Made by a program: the position numbers and the translations under genes
In this document: piece after piece, positions 1 through 5,926 of the stretch
Layout: each line of letters begins with the position of its first letter
Numbering within the stretch: the first letter of the stretch is position 1
Assembly (NCBI GenBank): GCA_045586505.1
Contig: JAZNAL010000029.1
Coordinates: 1 to 8,429, forward strand
DNA length: 8,429 nucleotides
Direction of reading: 5' to 3'
Origin: Flemingiibacterium sp045586505
Lineage (GTDB): Bacteria; Bacillota; Clostridia; Oscillospirales; CAG-272
Notes under the pieces: generated by a model
Database searches by the model: none
The model's input: the letters and a program-made list of their open reading frames with translations, nothing else
What the model was told of the DNA's origin: nothing

Positions 1-60
1 TTCGAACACCCGACCTCTTGGTCCCGAACCAAGCGCTCTACCAAGCTGAGCCACACCCCG
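1..60 (-). tRNA. tRNA-Pro (anticodon CGG), 3' end cut off by window edge
   Basis: Read on the minus strand, the sequence begins with the acceptor strand CGGGGTG at 60-54. It continues through the D arm (GCTC...GAGC, with AGCTTGGTA in the loop), an anticodon stem CTTGG/CCAAG around the loop TTCGGGA, and the T arm start GGGTG-TTCGAA. Loop position 34-36 is CGG, which reads the proline codon CCG, and G37 fits proline tRNAs. The 3' half of the T stem, the acceptor strand and any CCA end lie outside the window. The 5' end is set by the acceptor strand. A consensus promoter stands just upstream. Confidence 0.93.
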
Positions 61-87
61 ATATAATGTCGCCAACGCAACATTGAC

Positions 88-116
88 ATTATACCAAAGT
101 TTCGCTCATTTGTCAA
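88..116 (-). promoter_or_regulatory. Consensus sigma-A promoter of tRNA-Pro
   Basis: On the minus strand TTGACA (116-111) is followed after exactly 17 bases by TATAAT (93-88), a perfect match to the vegetative consensus at both boxes. Transcription would begin near 81, about 20 bases before the mature tRNA 5' end. Such strength suits a stable RNA gene. It also implies the tRNA is transcribed independently of the degV gene upstream. Confidence 0.9.
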
Positions 117-185
117 TAGGTTTTATAAAAAAAGTTGGGTCGGAGCGCACTTCCTCTTATTCCTCAAATGAATACTCGATTCCTC

Positions 186-1034
186 TTATTTCTTCAAAAA
201 CAGCACGCCAAGCGTGTTGCGCCCGCAGTGTGAGGAAATGGTACATCCCGCGCGGGTGACGTTTATCTCCTTAAAATACCCCTTCGCATTGACAGCGTCA
301 ACGCAGGCGTCGACGATCGCCGCGTCACAGCCCGCGTGGGTCACAAATACGCGGGTCGGGTCGATGGTATCTATCTCGCCGAGTTGATCGGCGACGTATT
401 TTTTTAAAGTAATAGCGAATTTGCCACGGTACTTCTTACCAACGCCCATTTTGCCGTCCGAGACGTAGATGCAGGGCTTTAACTGCAAAAGATTCGCACC
501 GAATGCCGCCAGCGCCGAGCATCTGCCGCCCTTATAGAGAAACTCCAGGTCGTCAACCACAAAGGATGCGTCCACCTTCGAGGTGAGTGAACGGCAGATT
601 TCCGCGATCTCGGCGGCAGATCTTCCCTCTCCCGCCATATCCACGGCGCGCATGACAAGCAGTCCGCCGCCTGTTGAAAGATTGCGTGTATCAACGATAT
701 GCACATCCGCGTAATTTGCGGCGGCAAGTCTTGCGTTATTGTAGGTAGAGGACATATCCGAGCTGATGGTAAACAGCACCACCGCGCTACCCTTCTCCGT
801 TTCTTCCTTGAAAAACGCGTCAAACTCAGACACATTCACAGCGGCAGTCTTTGGAAGCTCGCCCGTGTTTTCGTGGTGTCTGTATATGTTATCGGGGGTG
901 ATATCAACTCCGTCGCGGAACTGCTTAGTTCCGAGATTTACCGTCAGCGGCAGGAGCTTTATTCCGTATTTTTCGATAAGCTCCGGTGAGAGATCGCAGG
1001 TGCTGTCACTTGCGATCGTAATTTTTCTATCCAT
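186..1034 (-). CDS. DegV family fatty-acid-binding protein
   Basis: The protein has 282 aa, the usual DegV length. DegV proteins bind a fatty acid between two alpha/beta domains; the FakB members hand fatty acids to the kinase FakA for phospholipid synthesis. Family landmarks visible are SDST at 9-12 near the N-terminus, KTAAVN in place of the usual TSQPS-type motif, the SSDMSSTYNNA segment, FLYKGGRCS (family: YLKKGGRIS), KPCIYVSDGKM, and a C-terminal SSHCGRNTLGV with His269 of the ligand-contact motif. The family's GPG here reads GRN. The start is supported by GGAGA at 1041-1045, six bases before the ATG. It lies 59 bp behind the cytidylate-kinase-like gene in the same direction and probably shares its promoter. 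Which fatty acid it binds cannot be told from sequence. Confidence 0.93.
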   Translation of the reverse strand: MDRKITIASDSTCDLSPELIEKYGIKLLPLTVNLGTKQFRDGVDITPDNIYRHHENTGELPKTAAVNVSEFDAFFKEETEKGSAVVLFTISSDMSSTYNNARLAAANYADVHIVDTRNLSTGGGLLVMRAVDMAGEGRSAAEIAEICRSLTSKVDASFVVDDLEFLYKGGRCSALAAFGANLLQLKPCIYVSDGKMGVGKKYRGKFAITLKKYVADQLGEIDTIDPTRVFVTHAGCDAAIVDACVDAVNAKGYFKEINVTRAGCTISSHCGRNTLGVLFLKK

Positions 1035-1061
1035 GATTTTTCTCCGTTAAAACATAGCTTA

Positions 1062-1087
1062 CGGGCTGTCACTAAAGTGACAACCCG
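1062..1087. other. Intergenic hairpin between cytidylate-kinase-like gene and degV
   Basis: CGGG-C-TGTCAC, loop TAAA, GTGACA-A-CCCG forms a stem of ten pairs with one C/A mismatch. On the minus strand it is followed by TAAGCTATGTTTTAAC, which lacks a continuous T run, so it looks more like an mRNA-processing or attenuating hairpin inside the two-gene transcript than an efficient terminator. I see no good promoter between it and degV. Confidence 0.6.
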
Positions 1088-1093
1088 ATCCGC

Positions 1094-1729
1094 TTATTTC
1101 ATATAATGGGACTTGTAAAATTCAACGTACTGATACAGCATCTCCGCCGTGGTCTCGATTCCGAGACGGGAGGAGTCCACTGCGAGGTCAAAGTTTTCAA
1201 GCTTGCCCCATTTCTGTCCGGTGTAGTAGTTATAGTAGTTGGCGCGGCGCTTGTCGGTCTTGACAATTATATCCTTCGCCTTGTCGCAAGTCACATTGTG
1301 CAGCTCGGAAATGTGCTGTGCACGGAATTCAAGCGGTGCGTAGATAAACAGCTTGACAAGGTTGGGGTAACCGCGCAGCACATAGTCCGCGCATCTGCCG
1401 ATGAATACCGCAGGACCCTCATCCGCAAGTTCCTTGATGATATCAGACTGGGTGATGAACAGCTTATCGTTTATAGGCATATCAAAAGCCACGCCGGCGT
1501 TGCCGCCCCAGAAGGAGCTTCCCATAGCAAGTGTATAAAGAAGGCTGTTTGTAGCCTTTTCGTCCGCCTCGCCGACTACATGGTGCGCCATGCCGCTCTT
1601 CTGTGCCGCAAGCGAGATCAGCTCGTTATTGTAAAACTTAATACCCAGCTTATTTGCAAGCTCTTCGCCGATATGACGTCCGGCGCTGCCGTACTGTCTG
1701 CCGATTGTGATAATAAGATTAGAGTTCAT
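1094..1729 (-). CDS. Cytidylate kinase-like family protein (Cytidylate_kin2)
   Basis: The protein has 211 aa and is a P-loop nucleotide kinase-like protein. The N-terminal ITIGRQYGSAGRHIGEELA (residues 8-26) matches the family's ISRQFGSGGREIG nucleotide-binding loop, with Ala16 where Gly is common. PAVFIGRCADYVLR is the central core, and KTDKRRANYYNYYTGQKWG is the lid segment typical of the Cytidylate_kin2 family (Pfam name recalled, not searched). The family is widespread in Clostridia but poorly characterised, and a CMP-kinase activity is not proven. The classical housekeeping Cmk is a different subfamily. The start is fixed by a perfect AGGAGGT (1741-1735), five bases from the ATG. It is the first gene of a likely two-gene unit with the DegV protein. 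Confidence 0.9.
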   Translation of the reverse strand: MNSNLIITIGRQYGSAGRHIGEELANKLGIKFYNNELISLAAQKSGMAHHVVGEADEKATNSLLYTLAMGSSFWGGNAGVAFDMPINDKLFITQSDIIKELADEGPAVFIGRCADYVLRGYPNLVKLFIYAPLEFRAQHISELHNVTCDKAKDIIVKTDKRRANYYNYYTGQKWGKLENFDLAVDSSRLGIETTAEMLYQYVEFYKSHYMK

Positions 1730-1758
1730 AACGTACCTCCTATATTTCTATTGGTATT

Positions 1759-1787
1759 ATTATACACTATTTCGCATCAAAATGCAA
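1759..1787 (-). promoter_or_regulatory. Sigma-A promoter of the cytidylate-kinase-like/degV unit
   Basis: On the minus strand TTGCAT (1787-1782), a 17-base spacer and TATAAT (1764-1759) form a near-consensus promoter about 30 bases upstream of the start codon. It stands back to back with the trpS promoter; the two -35 boxes are 58 bases apart. Confidence 0.82.
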
Positions 1788-1845
1788 TAGGTTTTGGGAA
1801 ACTTTTGCCTCCGAGCACCGCCATAGGCAAAAAAATCGCAGGTAC

Positions 1846-1875
1846 TTGACACACCCCGCCGGAATATGGTATAAT
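1846..1875 (+). promoter_or_regulatory. Sigma-A promoter of trpS with extended -10
   Basis: TTGACA at 1846-1851 and TATAAT at 1870-1875 are 18 bases apart, and TGG just before the -10 supplies an extended -10 (TGn). The leader from about 1882 to the start codon at 1911 is too short for a T-box, so this trpS is not under the tRNA-sensing control seen for many Firmicute synthetase genes. AAAGGAG at 1896-1902 is the ribosome binding site. Confidence 0.88.
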
Positions 1876-1910
1876 AAATATATTATTCATAAACTAAAGG
1901 AGACATCACA

Positions 1911-2996
1911 ATGTCCAAGATCATATTGACGGGCGACCGCCCAACAGGCAAGCTTCATATCGGTCACTATGTCGGCTCACTTCGCCGCCGCGTGGAGCTT
2001 CAGAACAGTGGTCTTTACGATAAGACCTACATCATGATCGCCGATGCACAGGCGCTCACCGACAACGCCGACAATCCCGAAAAGGTACGTCAGAATATCA
2101 TCGAGGTATCCCTCGACTACCTTTCCTGCGGACTTGATCCCACCAAATCCACCCTGTTCATTCAGTCGCAGATTCCCGAGCTGTGTGAGCTTTCCTTCTA
2201 CTACATGAACCTTGTCACAGTATCGCGCCTCCAGAGAAACCCCACCGTCAAGGCGGAGATCCAGATGCGCAACTTCGAGACCAGCATCCCCGTGGGCTTC
2301 TTCACATACCCCATCAGCCAGGCGGCGGACATCACCGCGTTCAAGGCGACCACTGTTCCCGTTGGCGAGGATCAGCTCCCCATGATCGAGCAGACCCGCG
2401 AGATCGTCAGAAAGTTCAACGACGTGTACGCTCCCGTTCTTGTAGAGCCGGAGCCCCTGCTTCCCACTGAAGCGGCGGCACGCAGACTTCCCGGCACCGA
2501 CGGCGGCGCCAAGATGTCCAAATCCCTTGGCAACTGCATCTACATTTCCGAGAACAGCGCCGATTTAAAGACCAAGGTAATGAGTATGTTCACCGACCCC
2601 GATCATATCAAGATCACCGACCCCGGCAAGATCGAGGGCAACACCGTATTCACCTATCTCGATGCCTTCGCAAAGGATGAGCATTTCGCGGAATTCCTTC
2701 CCGACTACGCAAATCTCGATGAGCTGAAGGCTCACTATCAGAGAGGCGGTCTGGGTGACGTTAAGGTCAAGAAGTTCCTCTTATCGGTGCTTGAGACCAC
2801 GCTGGAGCCCATCCGTCAAAGACGCGCCGAGTATCAGAAGGATATCGCAGGCGTTTACGATATCCTCAAAAAAGGCAGTGAAGCCGCACGCGAGACCGCG
2901 GCAAAGACCCTCGATGAGGTAAAGTCCGCCATGAAGATCAACTACTTCGACGACACCGCTCTCATTGCCGAGCAGGCACAGAAGTATCAGGCGTAA
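1911..2996 (+). CDS. trpS: Tryptophan--tRNA ligase
   Basis: A cytosolic class Ic aminoacyl-tRNA synthetase of 361 aa that charges tRNA-Trp with tryptophan using ATP. The HIGH signature is intact at residues 16-19 (PTGKLHIGHY), PVGEDQ at 150-155 is the tryptophan/ATP-pocket motif typical of TrpS, and KMSKS is at 201-205. The region after it holds the helical C-terminal anticodon-recognition part. The length is a little above the roughly 330 aa of Bacillus TrpS but fits the longer clostridial TrpS type that carries an LPGTDGGAKMSKS segment. The start is supported by AAAGGAG eight bases upstream. It is a monocistronic gene between its own promoter and a strong terminator. No anomalies were seen. 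Confidence 0.97.
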   Translation: MSKIILTGDRPTGKLHIGHYVGSLRRRVELQNSGLYDKTYIMIADAQALTDNADNPEKVRQNIIEVSLDYLSCGLDPTKSTLFIQSQIPELCELSFYYMNLVTVSRLQRNPTVKAEIQMRNFETSIPVGFFTYPISQAADITAFKATTVPVGEDQLPMIEQTREIVRKFNDVYAPVLVEPEPLLPTEAAARRLPGTDGGAKMSKSLGNCIYISENSADLKTKVMSMFTDPDHIKITDPGKIEGNTVFTYLDAFAKDEHFAEFLPDYANLDELKAHYQRGGLGDVKVKKFLLSVLETTLEPIRQRRAEYQKDIAGVYDILKKGSEAARETAAKTLDEVKSAMKINYFDDTALIAEQAQKYQA

Positions 2997-3004
2997 ATAC
3001 AGCA

Positions 3005-3033
3005 AAAGCAGGTGGAATCGCACCTGCTTTTTT
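3005..3033 (+). terminator. Rho-independent terminator of trpS (bidirectional symmetry)
   Basis: AAAGCAGGTG (3005-3014), loop GAATCG and CACCTGCTTT (3021-3030) make a ten-pair stem running into T at 3028-3033. It starts nine bases after the trpS stop. Because the outer pairs are A-T, the minus strand also ends in a T run, so it can serve the converging Nudix gene, whose stop is at 3066. Confidence 0.92.
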
Positions 3034-3065
3034 ACATATTATTCTAACATTTGCGCCGCGGGATT

Positions 3066-3845
3066 TCAGCCCTCGCGCCCCCGAAGCAGCTCCTCCGCCT
3101 CGTCAAGAATGTTGCGGTCGTTTTCGTAGGTGATAAGCCGCCGTGCCTGCTCGTAGGGACACAGGCGGTAGGAGCTTACCTCCGATTCCTGTATCTTCAC
3201 CGAGTCGCCGTCAAAGCGTCCGAGGAAATACACGGACTCCTTGGTGGTACGTGCGGAAAGCGAGTACACCACCGATCTGCGGAAGCCCTCAATAAGCGTG
3301 ATCCCAACGCCCGTCTCCTCGCGTACCTCGCGTATGGCGGTCTCCTCCTCGGTCTCGTACTTTTCTATATGACCCTTTGGCAGTCCGCAGTGACCGAGAT
3401 TCATGCGGATAACAAGATATTTTCTATCTTTCCCGTCACCCGTATACACCACCGCACCGCAGGATTTTTCCCGCAGGCAGTAGATCTTCGGCGTGTTGTC
3501 CGATTCCCAGTAATCCACCGCTTCCGCGATCTTGTACTGCGACCACTCAACCTCGCAGGCATCCTTCGCCGCCAGCGCTACTGAATATCCGCCGCCCTCG
3601 GTGTCCATAAGTATGCCTACTGCCGTACCGTCAATTATGGCGCCGATATTCTCGGAGCCGCACACGATGTACGCAGTATGCACGCTGTAGCCGTTACCGA
3701 TGTTGATAACCACCGTTCCCCGCGCCACATTTTTATAGCGCGCATAAACGCGGACTGTATAGGTATTTCCAAGCAGGGATTCCGCGAATCCGCGCTCTGA
3801 CTGCTCGATATACCGTCGATTCTCACTAGGAAACCTTTTCGCCAC
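3066..3845 (-). CDS. Nudix hydrolase with an unrecognised N-terminal domain
   Basis: The protein has 259 aa from a GTG start. The C-terminal half (about 128-253) is a Nudix domain, which cleaves nucleoside diphosphates linked to another moiety. The Nudix box GX5EX7REUXEEXGU is complete from Gly158 to Val180, with metal-binding Glu173, Glu176 and Glu177. The preceding LGHCGLPKGH resembles the Ap4A-hydrolase branch, but the substrate is not assignable. The first 110 residues form a mixed, beta-rich stretch (VRVYARY, GTVVINIG, VGILMDTEGGG) that I do not recognise. A longer reading from 3905 is possible but would place codons over the -10 box at 3894-3899. The GTG at 3845 has AAAGGAG (3860-3854) eight bases upstream and is preferred. 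It is single-gene and converges on trpS. Confidence 0.9.
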   Translation of the reverse strand: MAKRFPSENRRYIEQSERGFAESLLGNTYTVRVYARYKNVARGTVVINIGNGYSVHTAYIVCGSENIGAIIDGTAVGILMDTEGGGYSVALAAKDACEVEWSQYKIAEAVDYWESDNTPKIYCLREKSCGAVVYTGDGKDRKYLVIRMNLGHCGLPKGHIEKYETEEETAIREVREETGVGITLIEGFRRSVVYSLSARTTKESVYFLGRFDGDSVKIQESEVSSYRLCPYEQARRLITYENDRNILDEAEELLRGREG

Positions 3846-3893
3846 CCGATCATCTCCTTTCGCTAGTCCGTAATTTTCGTAATAGTTGATAAC

Positions 3894-3922
3894 ATTATAA
3901 CACACTTTTCGTGTTTTTTCAA
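3894..3922 (-). promoter_or_regulatory. Promoter of the Nudix gene
   Basis: On the minus strand TTGAAA (3922-3917), a 17-base spacer and TATAAT (3899-3894), with TGT before the -10 giving an extended -10. Its position decides the start of the downstream gene: transcription from about 3887 excludes the upstream in-frame codons. Confidence 0.82.
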
Positions 3923-3973
3923 GTGTTTTTTATAAAACTTCACAATTTTCCGTTAATTTTTGCAAGATTACAT

Positions 3974-4004
3974 AAAAATAACCGCCGCGCTCCTGCGGCG
4001 GTTA
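3974..4004 (-). terminator. Rho-independent terminator on the minus strand
   Basis: TAACCGCCGC (3979-3988), loop GCTCCT and GCGGCGGTTA (3995-4004) form a perfect ten-pair GC-rich stem. On the minus strand it is followed by A-TTTTT (3978-3974). It would end leftward transcripts arriving from the NYN gene after they have copied the large palindrome, and it insulates the Nudix promoter. Confidence 0.85.
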
Positions 4005-4028
4005 CTTTGATTATATTATCGCCTATGG

Positions 4029-4412
4029 GGGAGAAAGTGCGATTTGTTTGCGTATGAGAATTACGGTCGCTTTTTGAAAAAAGCTCCGCAAAAACTTTAA
4101 ACATGGGGATAAATATTTTTTGTCAGATAGTCGGTAATCGTCAGAACCGCTTAGGCGCGCCACCTTCATGGTTCCTCTCCATTACGGTGGCTTACCATAT
4201 ACCTAATCGTTTGTATAAAAAAACAAACAAATCTGCACAATACAAGCCTGCGTAATGGAGAGGAACCATGGAGCAGGCGCGCCTCTGTAACTCAAACGAC
4301 TACCACAAAACAAGCGTAAAGGTAAATAATCCCCTTGTTTAAAGTTCTTTGCCAGGCTTTCTTTCAAGAAAGCCGCGTAATCCTATATGCAAACACATCT
4401 CACTCTCAACCA
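4029..4412. repeat. Large imperfect palindrome, about 385 bp, MITE-like or paired inverted repeats
   Basis: Both halves are the same sequence in opposite orientation, diverged at the edges and near-identical near the centre. Paired segments, from outside in, are GTTTGC (4046-4051) with GCAAAC (4389-4394); ATTACG (4060-4065) with CGTAAT (4376-4381); a small hairpin in each arm (4065-4087 and 4351-4377); CTTTAAAC plus GGGGAT (4095-4110) with ATCCCC plus GTTTAAAG (4329-4344); and the core listed separately. Coordinate sums of paired bases stay at 8437-8441, so the arms are almost gap-free relative to one centre at 4218.5. No protein-coding frame of note lies inside. The exact ends and any target-site duplication are unclear. 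Confidence 0.85.
4154..4283. repeat. Core inverted repeat with perfect 20-bp arms and paired GGCGCGCC sites
   Basis: The arms read GGCGCGCC (4154-4161), five unpaired bases, a perfect 20-bp block (4167-4186) and GGCTT (4189-4193). They are mirrored by AAGCC (4244-4248), the 20-bp block (4251-4270), five bases and GGCGCGCC (4276-4283). Inside, GTTTGT (4209-4214) pairs with ACAAAC (4223-4228) around an A-rich loop on exactly the same centre. As RNA or single-stranded DNA it would fold into one long cruciform-type hairpin. Confidence 0.92.
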
Positions 4413-4427
4413 CTAAACGCCAATCCC

Positions 4428-5819
4428 CTACTTCCCTCTTAGCTCCACGGTGACGTCGCCGTTTTTTTCAATGACAAGGTGCATGGGGCGGATGTACTTG
4501 TTGTAGAATTGGGTGCATTCGGCTTCAGTCATGCGAACACGGGTGTTTTTGTAGACCTCGTCCAGCATCACGTCCACGTTGAGTGAGATATGTTCTGAAA
4601 TATAGCGCTTTGCCTCGGAAAGCAGGGCGGCGATCTTTAATTCGTTTGAGTTGCCCGTGCAGAAATCGTCGATGTAGCAAAAGAATATGTCCCGTCCTTC
4701 AAGGGCGGCTTTTATGTCCGCGCCGCATTTTTCATATTCCGCCATGACCAGGAATTTCGCCTCGGGAAGCGAGTCGATCAGCCCCCAGTAATCCGAATCG
4801 CTGGAGGCTATGATGAAAGAGTCCACCGAGTTTTTGTAGAACTCCTTCGACACTCCCACAGACAGCTTGATGTCCACAAGCGACTTGGACTCCTTCACCC
4901 GCTCGGTCATGATATGCTCCACCGACAGCGCCCTGCAGTAGCCATCGAACAGACGCCAGGCGGTGGACGCGTGGATGTCGTTGTAGAGGAAGATCTTGCT
5001 GATCTTCGACACCGTCTCCGCGTCTAAATTGTTAATGGTGGCGATCAGCTTGTAGGGATCGGAATTTTCGCAGTCCACCACGATGACCGTCCTGTTTGAC
5101 TCCTCAATAAACTCGTGTATGCTGTTCTTGACATGACTGCCCGCGTCTGTGACACGGCTCATATCGGTAAAGCAATCCCCGTGTAGACCGTAAAGCAACG
5201 TGCAGAACTTTTTGTCGCTGTACAGTATGTTCCCGCAGTCGTCGGGCACCCAGTTTATATACATCTGATAGGGATATCGCTGACGGTTGGCGTAATACAC
5301 CGCCGCGGCGCTTTTCGTCCCCTCGACGGATAGCCCGTCGGGCATTATAAAAAGCTCCCGTATATAGGAAAAATTCAGCCAGATCGGGAATATGTCGCGG
5401 CAGTTGTTGATGCGGTCAGAGATGATGCGGTTAATTTCGAGTATGTACTCAACAGGCTGTCTTATACTCTTCTTTGCGATATTGATCCCCTCTCCCGCAA
5501 GGTAGGCGATTGCGTCTTGGGGGACGTATTCGGGCATTGTTAAAATGGTGCGGAACTCTCTTTGCATAAGCTGATTTATGTGACCGAAATTGCGCTCGAT
5601 GGCGGTGCGCAGACGGCACAGCTCCCGTATTATCCGTGCGCCCTTGTGAGTCTCAAGCAAGTCGTAATACTCGGCAAGCGGTGGCTCGTAATCGCACACA
5701 AAATGCTTCTTCGGCACACCGATAAGGTACGCGACCTTTGAGATTATTACCCGCGTGCTGTTATGATATGATGCAGGCTCGGTAAATTCGACGGCATCGG
5801 AGGTGTGATTTGCTTCCAT
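4428..5819 (-). CDS. NYN (PIN-like nuclease) domain protein
   Basis: The protein has 463 aa from the ATG at 5819. The central to C-terminal part resembles a NYN domain, the PIN-like fold of metal-dependent RNases. VIVVDCEN carries Asp249 and Asn252, VDIKLSVGV carries Asp316, and IIASSDSDYW carries Asp341 and Asp343, giving the expected acidic cluster. The first 230 residues are helical, rich in charged residues and not recognised. No signal peptide or membrane segment is seen, so it should be cytoplasmic. The frame extends 12 codons upstream, but that ATG lies inside the -10 box (5854-5859). The ATG at 5819 has AAAGGAAG upstream. It follows sigK by 107 bp and precedes the large palindrome. 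Nuclease activity and any RNA target are inference. Confidence 0.82.
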   Translation of the reverse strand: MEANHTSDAVEFTEPASYHNSTRVIISKVAYLIGVPKKHFVCDYEPPLAEYYDLLETHKGARIIRELCRLRTAIERNFGHINQLMQREFRTILTMPEYVPQDAIAYLAGEGINIAKKSIRQPVEYILEINRIISDRINNCRDIFPIWLNFSYIRELFIMPDGLSVEGTKSAAAVYYANRQRYPYQMYINWVPDDCGNILYSDKKFCTLLYGLHGDCFTDMSRVTDAGSHVKNSIHEFIEESNRTVIVVDCENSDPYKLIATINNLDAETVSKISKIFLYNDIHASTAWRLFDGYCRALSVEHIMTERVKESKSLVDIKLSVGVSKEFYKNSVDSFIIASSDSDYWGLIDSLPEAKFLVMAEYEKCGADIKAALEGRDIFFCYIDDFCTGNSNELKIAALLSEAKRYISEHISLNVDVMLDEVYKNTRVRMTEAECTQFYNKYIRPMHLVIEKNGDVTVELRGK

Positions 5820-5853
5820 TTGATAAGGCTTCCTTTCTCTCTTTCTCCTTATC

Positions 5854-5862
5854 ATTATAGCA
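5854..5862 (-). promoter_or_regulatory. Extended -10 promoter of the NYN gene
   Basis: TGC-TATAAT on the minus strand (5862-5854) is an extended -10 box. The -35 position (about 5877-5882, GGTACG) is poor, so the promoter probably leans on the TGn element or on an activator. A 15-base palindrome lies just upstream of the -35 position. Confidence 0.6.
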
Positions 5863-5882
5863 AAATATTAAAAAAACGTACC

Positions 5883-5897
5883 TTCGATAATATCGAA
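5883..5897. promoter_or_regulatory. Perfect palindrome upstream of the NYN promoter
   Basis: TTCGATA-A-TATCGAA is a perfect odd palindrome centred at 5890, about 43 bases upstream of the predicted NYN start of transcription. This is the usual place for an activator or a repressor site. It could instead be the stem of a weak sigK terminator: on the minus strand it is followed eight bases later by seven T residues. The single-base loop makes the hairpin reading less attractive. Confidence 0.45.
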
Positions 5898-5926
5898 AAC
5901 AATGCCGCCCCATCCACAAATTCCGA

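Noticed and set aside
121..150. Possible degV terminator ending in the T run at 133-127 (minus strand)
   Set aside because: The T run is clear, but I could not find a convincing stem before it.
151..190. Direct repeat TTCCTCTTATT at 151-161 and 180-190 around the degV stop
   Set aside because: Only 11 identical bases with weak similarity beyond; possibly a small tandem duplication of the gene end, but too short to interpret.
1106..1849. Long plus-strand open frame of 247 codons opposite the cytidylate-kinase-like gene
   Set aside because: It mirrors a recognised gene on the other strand, resembles no family, and crosses that gene's promoter. It is a shadow of biased codon use.
3846..3905. 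Longer N-terminus of the Nudix protein from a GTG at 3905
   Set aside because: The extra codons overlap the -10 box TATAAT at 3894-3899 and no ribosome binding site precedes them; the GTG at 3845 has AAAGGAG at ideal distance.
4133..4304. CRISPR array or attC-type integron site
   Set aside because: There are only two copies, inverted rather than tandem, with no regular spacers and no core GTTRRRY site pair or nearby integrase.
5820..5855. NYN start 12 codons upstream at 5855
   Set aside because: That ATG begins within the TATAAT box, so it cannot be in the transcript; the ATG at 5819 is downstream of the promoter and has a binding site.
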